Positions 6,957 to 13,970 of a DNA stretch of 14,526 nt are shown here, in pieces. How positions within the stretch are numbered: position 1 is the first letter of the stretch; each line of letters starts with the position of its first letter. This DNA is from an uncultured Actinomyces sp. Its GTDB lineage: Bacteria > Actinomycetota > Actinomycetes > Actinomycetales > Actinomycetaceae. The position numbers and the translations under genes are program-made. Location: assembly GCA_916719935.1 (NCBI GenBank), contig CAKAPY010000015.1, forward strand, positions 1-14,526. The letters are read 5' to 3'. The notes under the pieces are model-generated. The model was given only the letters and a program-made list of their open reading frames with translations. It was not told the DNA's origin and did not search any database.

Positions 6957-7042
6957 AAAGCCAGACGAGTTCACCCAAGTGTCGCGGGTAGGATTGCCCA
7001 GGCCTTCGGGAAGATTCACGGTCACTTCCTCGTACAGTGCGG
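6957..7042 (-). pseudogene. Rearranged partial copy of tag (scar with internal deletion)
   Basis: Bases 6957-7004 match 4113-4160 inside tag with a single difference (position 6964 versus 4120). Bases 7000-7025 match 4571-4596, the first codons of tag, without a difference, and similarity continues weakly to about 7042 through the tag ribosome binding site. The two tag segments are normally 410 bases apart. In the scar they are joined at a shared AGGCC, so 415 bases are missing and the frame is broken. From GTG 7025 it reads 29 codons, MTVNLPEGLGNPTRDTWVNS and nine more, then TGA. The Shine-Dalgarno is slightly degraded (AGGAAG for AGGAGG). It begins immediately after the stop of the 704-residue gene. 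It is a non-functional remnant of a duplicated tag, and marks a rearrangement boundary. Confidence 0.85.
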
Positions 7043-9157
7043 CTAGTTCGTCTTGGTGTTTGTCAGGTGAGGGCCGATGTAGCCAATGTAGACCTTGTGG
7101 GTATGTCGAGTATCGGCGTAATAATGCATACGCGGGTCATTCGTATCCCTATGGCTCGTTTTGAAATGGGCAAACATTTCAATTTCGCCTCGCGGATCAA
7201 CCTCAGTAGGGACAGGGAAGGTCCTTTCTTTGCGCATTTTTCCATTATTTTGGACCGTTTCGCTCTCAGTAGGAGAATGGCGCTTCTGCGACTCTACTCT
7301 GTATTGCCCACGACTTTCCGCTAGATACTCATGCACAGATCCACGAAACCCTATTTCTTTGCGTGCGCGCATATAATCACGCAAGACAAGGATGAACTTC
7401 CAAAAGTCGGCTGCGTAACGCGAATTTCCGCTCATGTCGTCTAAATCGAGTATCGCGTCACACATTCGATCCGGATCACAAAATACGACATATTCTCGCA
7501 CTTCCGGATGCATTCCATCTGCAGTCATCCAATCGAAAAGCGTTGCCATATCAACCGGGGCTGTACCCAGTTGTTCCTCCACATAGTCGTACCCCTGAAG
7601 TCCGGTTTGGGGATTTCTAAGCTGATATTCAAGTCGCCGTACTTTATTCTCTAGTTCTTGATATTTCGCTCGCTCCTCTTTACGATCTTCTTCTTGTTCC
7701 TCAATCTTTTCCTCGAGCTCAGCGACTCGTTCTGCTGCTTCGCTACCTTCTTCGGCCTGCTCAAAAAGAGCCTCATACGCATCGATTTCCTTCTGAAGCC
7801 TGTTCTTTTCCCCCTGAAAATCCTGAGTGAGCTTACTTATTTTCTGCGCCAAGTCGTTATAGCGCTCATCAATGACATTCAACCCAGCCGATAGGGCTTC
7901 AACACCATCACTCATATCGTCATGAGTCCTTGGATCAAACATTGGAGCGAAACGCCGAATCAGCTCTATGAGCGGAGCTGCCCACTGAGGACGTCCGCTT
8001 CTATCTGAACGTTGAATATCAGAAGCCACTTGCGGAGTGCGTAATGCTGCCGCTTGCTCGTGAGGCTTGGAGGCTGTTCCCTTCGTCTTCTTGCGTGCGA
8101 GCACCGCCTGCACCGTATCCTCCACAGTCTTAACTGCAGGCACTTCCGCCTCTTCAGTCGCATCGGTTCTCACTTCCGGCGACAACGCTAGGCGGAAAGT
8201 CGGAACTTCCAGTCTTTGTTTGCTCAGCACATCTTGGGCGCTTTTCAGCTCCCCATCAAGGCCCTTCTCCCAGATATACGAACACGGAGTTCGGGCAATA
8301 ATGCGCGATAGCTCGGGGCGGAATTTCTTCGTCTGTCCATCGAGGCCGTGATACAGCGTTGATGACGTCAAAATCCTGTGGCGTTTTGGATCAGTTTCAT
8401 CCTTCAAGTTAACTTTTGGAAGATACGTCCGAAGGCACCCTTGTTCGAGCTTCAGGTCTCCAACTTGCTGACAGAAATAGTCATAAACTTCTGGCTTCAG
8501 CAAGAAATATGACGCACATCCACAGGAATCATCAGTCAGTGTATTTAGAACCTCGCCCCATTGACGATGAGCTTGGCAATCATTCTCATCTGAAATCGGT
8601 GCTGCGACGACGATAGCAACCCGTCGCTGCTGGTTAAAGATCCAATCTATTAATTGATCAACCTCTTCCTCATAGACGATATCCCGAACGCGGTCAGAGA
8701 TAGAGACCCCGCTCTCATGAACGTCATAGCTTTTAACAAGATCCACCACCAGATTTGGACGTCGTGCGGGTTCTTCAAAGGAGGCAGGAGGAATTACCTC
8801 AACCCAAATCACTTGGTGATATCTGGATTCTTTCGTTGCCGTCATGGAATACATGCGCGTCGTCCAGCGACCGTTCCCGTCTGAGGTATTAACGACTTCC
8901 AATAATTGCCGGTGATAATGACGGTCCCTACTGGATTCACGTAGCCGTGTCACCGTTACTTCTTCACTTCCCCCTTTGGGGGGACGCAATCGTAATTCTC
9001 CGAATCGATAGATTCCGTCATCGTCGAATTCAATGCTTCGTTCCCGCTCTGGAGGCAGGTACTTGTCATTCACCCATTTATGAAACAACTGATACGAAAC
9101 TTCTAGTGCGTCTTCTTTTTCCGGCAGTTCCAGAATCGCTCGGTATCCTCGCGCCAT
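7043..9157 (-). CDS. Unknown 704-residue coiled-coil protein, AT-rich, candidate defence or stress gene
   Basis: I cannot assign a function. Three parts are visible. Residues 1-320 form an alpha/beta region with a hydrophobic strand RVAIVVAAPISDEND at 179-193 and a segment ACGC-like cysteines at 212-214, then CLRTYLPKVN at 241-250 and KRHRILTSSTL at 258-268. From memory, similar LRTYLPxV...RHRxL patterns occur in actinobacterial proteins of unknown role. Residues about 325-410 are a low-complexity linker. Residues 415-515 are a strong charged coiled coil (LEEKIEEQEEDRKEERAKY at 481-499). Residues 580-704 form a C-terminal domain ending ERTFPVPTEVDPRGEIEMFAHF then DPRMHYY and VYIGYIGPHLTNTKTN. 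No transmembrane segment, signal peptide or Walker motif was seen. Start: GAGGGA lies six bases before the ATG. Sampled lines are about 45-47% GC against 60-70% in neighbours, which suggests horizontal transfer. Confidence 0.75.
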   Translation of the reverse strand: MARGYRAILELPEKEDALEVSYQLFHKWVNDKYLPPERERSIEFDDDGIYRFGELRLRPPKGGSEEVTVTRLRESSRDRHYHRQLLEVVNTSDGNGRWTTRMYSMTATKESRYHQVIWVEVIPPASFEEPARRPNLVVDLVKSYDVHESGVSISDRVRDIVYEEEVDQLIDWIFNQQRRVAIVVAAPISDENDCQAHRQWGEVLNTLTDDSCGCASYFLLKPEVYDYFCQQVGDLKLEQGCLRTYLPKVNLKDETDPKRHRILTSSTLYHGLDGQTKKFRPELSRIIARTPCSYIWEKGLDGELKSAQDVLSKQRLEVPTFRLALSPEVRTDATEEAEVPAVKTVEDTVQAVLARKKTKGTASKPHEQAAALRTPQVASDIQRSDRSGRPQWAAPLIELIRRFAPMFDPRTHDDMSDGVEALSAGLNVIDERYNDLAQKISKLTQDFQGEKNRLQKEIDAYEALFEQAEEGSEAAERVAELEEKIEEQEEDRKEERAKYQELENKVRRLEYQLRNPQTGLQGYDYVEEQLGTAPVDMATLFDWMTADGMHPEVREYVVFCDPDRMCDAILDLDDMSGNSRYAADFWKFILVLRDYMRARKEIGFRGSVHEYLAESRGQYRVESQKRHSPTESETVQNNGKMRKERTFPVPTEVDPRGEIEMFAHFKTSHRDTNDPRMHYYADTRHTHKVYIGYIGPHLTNTKTN

Positions 9158-9463
9158 TGTTATCCCTCATTCGTCGTTGATTGGTGGATATGGTCGATAG
9201 GTTACAGTGCCGCCCAGGCATTTTGAGTCAGTTTTACGGGAAATTCGCAGCGAACTTTTCCAAGAGTAACCAAGTCCAGCATCGACGCTCACACGTACCG
9301 TGTTGAACCAAAAAGAACAGTCAGGAACTGCAAGGAACAGCAATTCCGAGGAAATTATAGTTAGTCACTGCCAGCAGGTACTAACCACTCAGGCACCATG
9401 CATCGACACATGAGCACGTACCATTTTCGGCATAATGAGACGATAACTGGCATGGGAGGACTC
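9158..9463. other. Divergent intergenic region between unknown gene and ADP-ribosylglycohydrolase
   Basis: About 300 bases separate the two divergent starts. The GAGGGA ribosome binding site of the 704-residue gene lies at the left end, and GGGAGGA (9454-9460) serves the glycohydrolase. CATAAT at 9431-9436 is a possible -10 for the latter, with no clear -35. The middle contains an imperfect 10-base tandem repeat (AGGAACTGCA AGGAACAGCA, near 9330-9350) and a small GGAA/TTCC inverted pair. No RNA gene, attachment site or insertion sequence was recognised. Confidence 0.4.
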
Positions 9464-10606
9464 ATGGACATTCGCGATCGCTACCGTGGCGCGCTCATTG
9501 GCGAGGCCGCCGGAGACACATTGGGCTATACCGTTGAGTTCCTCCGCGAACCACAGATTTTTCAGCGCTTTGGCCCGGCTGGAATTACTGATTATGTCCT
9601 TGATGAGCAGGGAGTTGCGCGTTTTTCTGATGACACGCAGATGACCCTCTACACCGCGGAAGGTTTACTTCTTGCACATACCCGCGGGGCCTTGCGCGGG
9701 ATTATGGCGCCCATCCGCGACTACATGTCCTTCATGTATCAGGATTGGTACCGGACACAAACCAAGGAATTCAGCGAACGCAGGCCCTGCGCTTGGATCA
9801 CTGGATTCCCCGAGCTTTTTGCGCGGCGAGCACCCGGCACGACCTGCATGACGGCATGCGCCGCGGGAGCTAACGGAACCCTCGAATCCCCGATCAACGA
9901 TTCAAAGGGCTGTGGCGGGATCATGCGCGTTGCGCCGGTCGGCCTCTTTTACTCAAAGCGTTTTTCGAACATGACTCGCCACATGACCTACGCCGATATC
10001 CAGCTCCAGGGCGCAGAAATTGCGGCCCTCACTCACGGGCACGAGCTGGGGTGGCTTCCCGCGGGAGCCTTCGCGCAGATCGTGTCGATGATCGTCCACG
10101 AGGATTCTCCCCTTCCCGAGGCCGTCGCCGCCGCGAGCGCCACCCTTCCCGAAGCTTTCCCCGAGGCACGGATGGTCGGGGCTTTGCAGGAAATTATGGA
10201 GCGCGCGGTTTCACTGGCTTCTTCTGGGCTCAGTGACCTGGACGCGATTCATGAGCTTGGCGAGGGCTGGGTTGCAGAAGAGACCCTAGCGATTGGTCTG
10301 CTGTGCGCACTGCGCCATCAAGGTGACTTTGCGGGGGCAATCGCCGCGGCCTCGAACCACAACGGCGACAGCGATTCTACGGCCGCGCTCGCGGGGACAA
10401 TCATTGGAGCGCAGATTGGATACGAGGCGATTCCGCGTCGCTTTGTTGAGCCTCTTGAATTGCACGAGGCCATTATTGAGATTGCCGATGACCTATCGAC
10501 AGGCTGCGGCCACCTCAGTGAGTTCATTCCCGTTGATCCCGCATGGGCACACAAGTACATCCACCACGACTACGTTCAGTGGAGGCGTGAGCAGGGCGTT
10601 CAATAG
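9464..10606 (+). CDS. ADP-ribosylglycohydrolase (DraG/ARH family)
   Basis: The frame is open from an ATG at 9398, but the ATG at 9464 is chosen because GGGAGGA precedes it and the family motif RYRGALIGEAAGDTLGY starts at residue 6; this gives 380 residues. The protein matches the all-helical ADP-ribosylglycohydrolase family, which uses two Mg ions to hydrolyse ADP-ribose from proteins, nucleic acids or small molecules. The metal-binding motifs are FSDDTQM at 54-60 and NHNGDSDST at 298-306, both intact. LTHGHELGWLPAGAFA at 189-204 is the typical central helix. No transmembrane segment or fused domain is seen. The substrate cannot be inferred. It is divergent from the AT-rich unknown gene and convergent with the YbjQ-family gene. 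No DraT-like ADP-ribosyltransferase partner is in the window. Confidence 0.88.
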   Translation: MDIRDRYRGALIGEAAGDTLGYTVEFLREPQIFQRFGPAGITDYVLDEQGVARFSDDTQMTLYTAEGLLLAHTRGALRGIMAPIRDYMSFMYQDWYRTQTKEFSERRPCAWITGFPELFARRAPGTTCMTACAAGANGTLESPINDSKGCGGIMRVAPVGLFYSKRFSNMTRHMTYADIQLQGAEIAALTHGHELGWLPAGAFAQIVSMIVHEDSPLPEAVAAASATLPEAFPEARMVGALQEIMERAVSLASSGLSDLDAIHELGEGWVAEETLAIGLLCALRHQGDFAGAIAAASNHNGDSDSTAALAGTIIGAQIGYEAIPRRFVEPLELHEAIIEIADDLSTGCGHLSEFIPVDPAWAHKYIHHDYVQWRREQGVQ

Positions 10607-10610
10607 AAAG

Positions 10611-10670
10611 AACCGGCCCCAGAGCCCCCACAAAGAAGGCACCAGAACCGGTTACGGCGTTTAAAAACGC
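10611..10670. terminator. Inverted repeats between convergent genes, weak terminator candidate
   Basis: Between the glycohydrolase stop (10606) and the YbjQ-family stop (10680) lie AACCGG at 10611-10616 matched by CCGGTT at 10648-10653, and a compact GCGTT-TAAA-AACGC hairpin at 10657-10670. Neither is followed by a clear T tract on either strand. The position between two converging genes favours a terminator, but the sequence evidence is weak. Confidence 0.3.
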
Positions 10671-10679
10671 TAGAAGGTT

Positions 10680-10997
10680 TCACACTTCAACAGCGGTGCC
10701 CGTGGCGATTGCCGCGAGCATTCCATTGTCAGATCCGGCGGTGAAGTAGTCGACGTGCACGCCGACTACCGCGTTCGCACCCATTGCCTGCGCACGCTGG
10801 CACATCTCATTGATAGCAGTTTGTGAGGCCTCGAAGAGTTCCTCTTCATAGTTCGAGGACCGCCCTCCAAAGAGGTTCGACAAGCCTGCACCAATGTCTT
10901 TAAAGAGGTTCACACCCGCGAACGTCTCTCCGGTAACAATTCCGTAGTAACGCTTAATGGGCGCACCTTCAAGGGTTGGGGTCGTGACAGCAATCAT
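10680..10997 (-). CDS. YbjQ/UPF0145 family protein
   Basis: The 105-residue product begins MIAVTTPTLEG; the ATG at 10995-10997 is chosen because AAAGGAG lies seven bases upstream and the family sequence starts there, although the frame is open 23 codons further. Recognisable features are the N-terminal TTPTLEG strand followed by YYGIVTGETFAGVNLFKD, and the C-terminal half ending ANAVVGVHVDY followed by a GTAVEV tail, which match the small YbjQ (UPF0145) family. Members form ring-like oligomers; the biochemical role is not settled. The protein is soluble and of typical length. It is divergent from the esterase gene and convergent with the glycohydrolase gene. Confidence 0.85.
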   Translation of the reverse strand: MIAVTTPTLEGAPIKRYYGIVTGETFAGVNLFKDIGAGLSNLFGGRSSNYEEELFEASQTAINEMCQRAQAMGANAVVGVHVDYFTAGSDNGMLAAIATGTAVEV

Positions 10998-11105
10998 GGC
11001 AACTCCTTTGTCCAGTTGGTGCCTCAATCCTATCCGCCTGTAGCGAAGGCGCATTCGCACCGCCACAGCCTCGGACCTAAAATCGACTATATGAGGTCAA
11101 CACGC

Positions 11106-11132
11106 ATGAACAACACGGAACTTTATCGATGA
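11106..11132 (+). CDS. Possible 8-codon leader ORF coupled to the esterase start
   Basis: ATG at 11106-11108 opens an eight-residue frame, MNNTELYR, whose TGA (11130-11132) overlaps the esterase ATG (11129-11131) as ATGA. A GAGG lies about eight bases upstream of the leader ATG, whereas the esterase ATG itself has no good Shine-Dalgarno. This arrangement would allow re-initiation at the esterase start. There is no run of a single regulatory amino acid, so attenuation is not indicated. A frame this short can arise by chance. Confidence 0.35.
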   Translation: MNNTELYR

Positions 11133-12175
11133 GCACTCCGACCTCACCCACCCCCAAAACCGCAGAAGTGCCGGCGCGCCAGCCACGGCCTCGTGACCGC
11201 AGACGAACAATCGCGCTTGCCGTGGGCACCTTAGTGGCGGCAACCGGCTTGGTCAGCGCAGCAGGATACGAGGCCTACCGCGCCTCGGCCCCCTCCCCCG
11301 AAGTTACTCACCACGAGAAGGCGGACGGGACAACGGTGATCATTCCTGCGGCCTCGGAGAATCCGATTCCTCTGCACGGGCGGATCGACACCGTGGATTA
11401 TCAGCAGGAATATCAGGGCATGACCTATAAGAAGCAGGCGCTGGTGTACGTTCCGGCGACATACGTACAGGGAGTGCCGGCCAATATCGCGTACCTGACT
11501 CACGGATGGATGAGTAGCGCGGAGGAGATGGCCGATGAGGTCTCGCCGGCGATTGATGACCTGGAGCGCAGTGGTGCGCTCTCCCCGACGATCGTTGTTT
11601 TTGCGACGTATTACCCTGATCGCTCTTTCGTGAATGACGATTTTGAAACGGATTATTCGCTCAACCGCTTCTTTGCGACCAGTGAGATTAATACTTTGAT
11701 CGACACGATCGAGTCGCATTACTCGACCTACGCGGACGGCGACACCACAGATGAATCCTTAAAAGCTAGCCGTACGCACCGGGCTTTCGGCGGTTTTTCC
11801 ATGGGCGGGATTACGGCCTGGGATGTTTTCGCTCTGAACCCGGATTATTTCTACGGCTATATGCCAATGGCCGGGGAATCATGGATTGGCCGCGATCATG
11901 ACGCACCCCTCCCCCAGATTGCCGACGAAGTAACTCTGGGAGTGCGCAGCCGCGACATGGGACCGCAGGATTTCCGCATTATCGCCAGCGTCGGTTCAGA
12001 CGATCCAGCGCTCGACGACATGAATCCGCAGCTCGGCGAGTTTTACCGCAGGTATCCGACGCTGATGACGCCTCAGAGCCTGCAGGTGTGGATCGACGAG
12101 GACGGGACACACTCCCTAGCCTCGGTTTCGCACCAACTCAGCCACGCCCTGCCGTTACTTTTCCCGCATCAGTAG
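11129..12175 (+). CDS. Membrane-anchored alpha/beta-hydrolase esterase (esterase D/feruloyl esterase-like)
   Basis: The 348-residue protein starts with a basic, Pro-rich stretch (1-26), then a hydrophobic segment at 27-46 that is either a signal anchor or an uncleaved signal peptide, so the enzyme acts outside the membrane. The catalytic domain is of the esterase D/putative esterase type found in feruloyl esterases. It has KKQALVYVPATY at 101-112 as the first core strand, YLTHGWMSS at 122-130 as the oxyanion loop, GGFSMGG at 221-227 with nucleophile Ser224, and DGTHSL at 325-330 with the likely catalytic His328. The acid residue is less certain; D291 or D292 are candidates. A natural ester substrate, such as a cell-wall or dietary polysaccharide ester, is not defined by sequence. 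Expression may be coupled to a short upstream frame. Confidence 0.82.
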   Translation: MSTPTSPTPKTAEVPARQPRPRDRRRTIALAVGTLVAATGLVSAAGYEAYRASAPSPEVTHHEKADGTTVIIPAASENPIPLHGRIDTVDYQQEYQGMTYKKQALVYVPATYVQGVPANIAYLTHGWMSSAEEMADEVSPAIDDLERSGALSPTIVVFATYYPDRSFVNDDFETDYSLNRFFATSEINTLIDTIESHYSTYADGDTTDESLKASRTHRAFGGFSMGGITAWDVFALNPDYFYGYMPMAGESWIGRDHDAPLPQIADEVTLGVRSRDMGPQDFRIIASVGSDDPALDDMNPQLGEFYRRYPTLMTPQSLQVWIDEDGTHSLASVSHQLSHALPLLFPHQ

Positions 12176-12215
12176 GGCATTCCCCTCAGTTTTTCGGACC
12201 GCATTGCGCCCACAA

Positions 12216-12230
12216 GTTAACAGTGTTAAC
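12216..12230. promoter_or_regulatory. Operator site 1 upstream of ABC exporter (GTTAAC-AGT-GTTAAC)
   Basis: A 15-base dyad with two GTTAAC half-sites around a 3-base centre. Its exact reverse complement occurs again at 12248-12262. Centres are 32 bases apart, about three helical turns, so two repressor dimers could bind the same face. It overlaps the region where the exporter -35 should lie. The probable ligand is the TetR-type regulator encoded at the end of the operon. Confidence 0.75.
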
Positions 12231-12247
12231 CTCTATCTCGACACATA

Positions 12248-12262
12248 GTTAACACTGTTAAC
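12248..12262. promoter_or_regulatory. Operator site 2 upstream of ABC exporter (GTTAAC-ACT-GTTAAC)
   Basis: The second copy of the dyad, 16 bases before the GTG start of the ATPase gene and just upstream of its GGGAGA ribosome binding site. TAGTTA at 12246-12251 overlaps it and could be the -10, so bound protein would block RNA polymerase. The promoter elements themselves are not clear enough to place. Confidence 0.75.
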
Positions 12263-12278
12263 CGATGGGAGAATAAGC

Positions 12279-13202
12279 GTGTCACAACCACACTCGCCCA
12301 CCCTCGAAGCTCAGGGAATTTACAAGAGCTACGGCACCCATAAAGTCCTGAGCGGAGTCGACCTTCGCGTCGAGCCCGGGCAGATCCTTGGATTACTCGG
12401 ACGAAATGGCGCTGGAAAGTCCACGCTCATCACTATTCTGTGCGCCCTGCGCAAAGCAGACGCCGGCAGCGTCCACATCTGCGGCAAGAATCCCGCAACG
12501 CACAACATCGGCCAGCTACTCGGATATGCGCCGCAGGATCTCGGCATCTACCCAGACCTGAGCGTTGCCCAGAATCTCACCGCCTTCGGAGAGCTACACG
12601 GGCTTGGCCGCCACGAAGCCGCCCAGCGCGCCGGCGAAGTTATGGACCTGCTTGGCTTGAGCGAAAAACGAGGCCAACGCGCCTCGCACCTCTCGGGTGG
12701 CCAACAGCGCAGGCTTCACGCGGGCATGGCGATCATGCACAAGCCTCGACTGATCTTCATGGACGAACCCACGGTTGGCGCGGATGTTGAAGCGCGCAGC
12801 CAGATCCTGAGCGCGGTCCGTCAACTGGCCGAGGAAGGCGCGGCCGTCGTCTACACCTCGCACTATCTGGCGGAGTTTGAGGAGCTTGGCTCTGATATCG
12901 CAATCCTGGGTGGGGGACGCATTGTTGCCCGCGGAAGCCTTGAGGAAATCATTTCCTCTCACGGCAGCGCCGAGGTCACGCTCACCTTCGACCGCCCTGC
13001 TCCCCCGCTTGAGGGGTGGAGCGCCGACGGAAACGTTCTTCGCCGCACCGGAGACGAAACCGACCCGGGCGCACGTATTGGCGAAGCTTTGGCATCACCA
13101 GCTTTGGCGGGAGCGCGCCTCGTCGACGTAAAGATCGATCAGCCCAGCCTGCATAACGCATACCTGCACATCATTGAGGAGAGTGACCATGTCGCAGCTT
13201 AA
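12279..13202 (+). CDS. ABC transporter ATP-binding protein (drug/antibiotic-export type)
   Basis: The 307-residue ATPase has all nucleotide-binding motifs intact: Walker A GRNGAGKST at 41-49, Q-loop Gln86, signature LSGGQQRR at 138-145, Walker B LIFMDEP at 158-164 and the H-loop His195. The arrangement and the C-terminal extension after residue 215 are those of the DrrA/CcmA-like ATPases that pair with ABC-2 permeases and export drugs, lipids or peptides. The start is a GTG with GGGAGA upstream. Its stop overlaps the permease start by 14 bases, indicating translational coupling. Two dyad operators precede it, and a TetR-type gene follows the permease, a common arrangement for inducible efflux. 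The exported compound is unknown. Confidence 0.9.
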   Translation: MSQPHSPTLEAQGIYKSYGTHKVLSGVDLRVEPGQILGLLGRNGAGKSTLITILCALRKADAGSVHICGKNPATHNIGQLLGYAPQDLGIYPDLSVAQNLTAFGELHGLGRHEAAQRAGEVMDLLGLSEKRGQRASHLSGGQQRRLHAGMAIMHKPRLIFMDEPTVGADVEARSQILSAVRQLAEEGAAVVYTSHYLAEFEELGSDIAILGGGRIVARGSLEEIISSHGSAEVTLTFDRPAPPLEGWSADGNVLRRTGDETDPGARIGEALASPALAGARLVDVKIDQPSLHNAYLHIIEESDHVAA

Positions 13203-13950
13203 GCAAGTTTGGGCAATGACCCGCTTGAATATCCGCCTCCAACTCACCGACCCGGCACCCACGCTGATCCTGACGGTGATCCCGCTTGTCCTGATTCCTT
13301 TCATGATGCCGGCGTTCAAGTCGATGCTTCTGGCCGATGGATACACGGGTGCCACCGGCGCCGAACAAGCGGTTCCCTCAATGGCGATTCTGTTTTCTTT
13401 CCTCGCCGTCCAGAACATCATTGGCTCGTTTTTCAATGAGCATTCCTGGGGAACGTGGGAGCGCCTCGAGGCCTCCCCCACCTCGCGCGCCTCTATCCTG
13501 ACGGGCAAGGCCCTGGTTGCCTACATGATGCAGAGCATTCAGATCACGGTCGTGCTCGTTCTCGGTGCAGCGATTTTTGGATATCGTCCAAAGGGCTCTC
13601 TTGTTGCACTGATGGTGGTTCTGCTGAGTTTTTCGGCGGTCCTATCGGCCCTAGGTGTTGCAATCGCTTTGTGGTCACACAGTCGCGACGCTGCCCTGTC
13701 CATGTCGAACATCGTGGGCATGCTCGCCGCAGGAATCGGCGGGGCATTCTGCACAGTTTCTTCGTTCCCCGATTGGGCACAGCACGCCGCACGCCTCTCC
13801 CCGGCCTACTGGGCGAACTCAGCAATCAACAAGGTCAGCTTGGACGGACTTGGTTTCACTGATATCGCCCCACAAATCGGCGCATTATTGGGATTCTTCG
13901 CCGCGTTCGCCACACTTGCACTGATAAAGTTTCGGTATCACAAGGAGTAA
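13189..13950 (+). CDS. ABC-2 type transporter permease
   Basis: The start at 13189 (MSQLKQVW) is preferred over the upstream ATG at 13174 because GAGGAG lies seven bases before it; this gives 253 residues. About six hydrophobic segments are visible, near residues 25-42, 64-81, 108-130, 138-160, 170-190 and 226-247. The GTWERLEASPTSRASILTGK segment at 88-107 is the cytoplasmic coupling region typical of ABC-2 permeases, and LSPAYWANSAINK follows the fifth helix as in DrrB-like proteins. It forms the membrane channel for the preceding ATPase, whose 3' end it overlaps. It probably acts as a homodimer since no second permease gene is present. Confidence 0.9.
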   Translation: MSQLKQVWAMTRLNIRLQLTDPAPTLILTVIPLVLIPFMMPAFKSMLLADGYTGATGAEQAVPSMAILFSFLAVQNIIGSFFNEHSWGTWERLEASPTSRASILTGKALVAYMMQSIQITVVLVLGAAIFGYRPKGSLVALMVVLLSFSAVLSALGVAIALWSHSRDAALSMSNIVGMLAAGIGGAFCTVSSFPDWAQHAARLSPAYWANSAINKVSLDGLGFTDIAPQIGALLGFFAAFATLALIKFRYHKE

Positions 13951-13970
13951 TCCACCCGAGCGGAGAGTCC

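Noticed and set aside
9330..9350. Tandem repeat as a possible attachment or CRISPR-like site
   Set aside because: Only two imperfect 10-base units occur, with no further copies, spacers or integrase gene nearby.
10657..10670. GCGTTTAAAAACGC as a strong intrinsic terminator
   Set aside because: The stem is only five or six pairs and no T tract follows on either strand; kept only as a weak candidate.
13455..13862. 135-residue plus-strand frame inside the permease
   Set aside because: It is an alternative frame of the permease gene, whose own frame has clear membrane segments and coupling motif.
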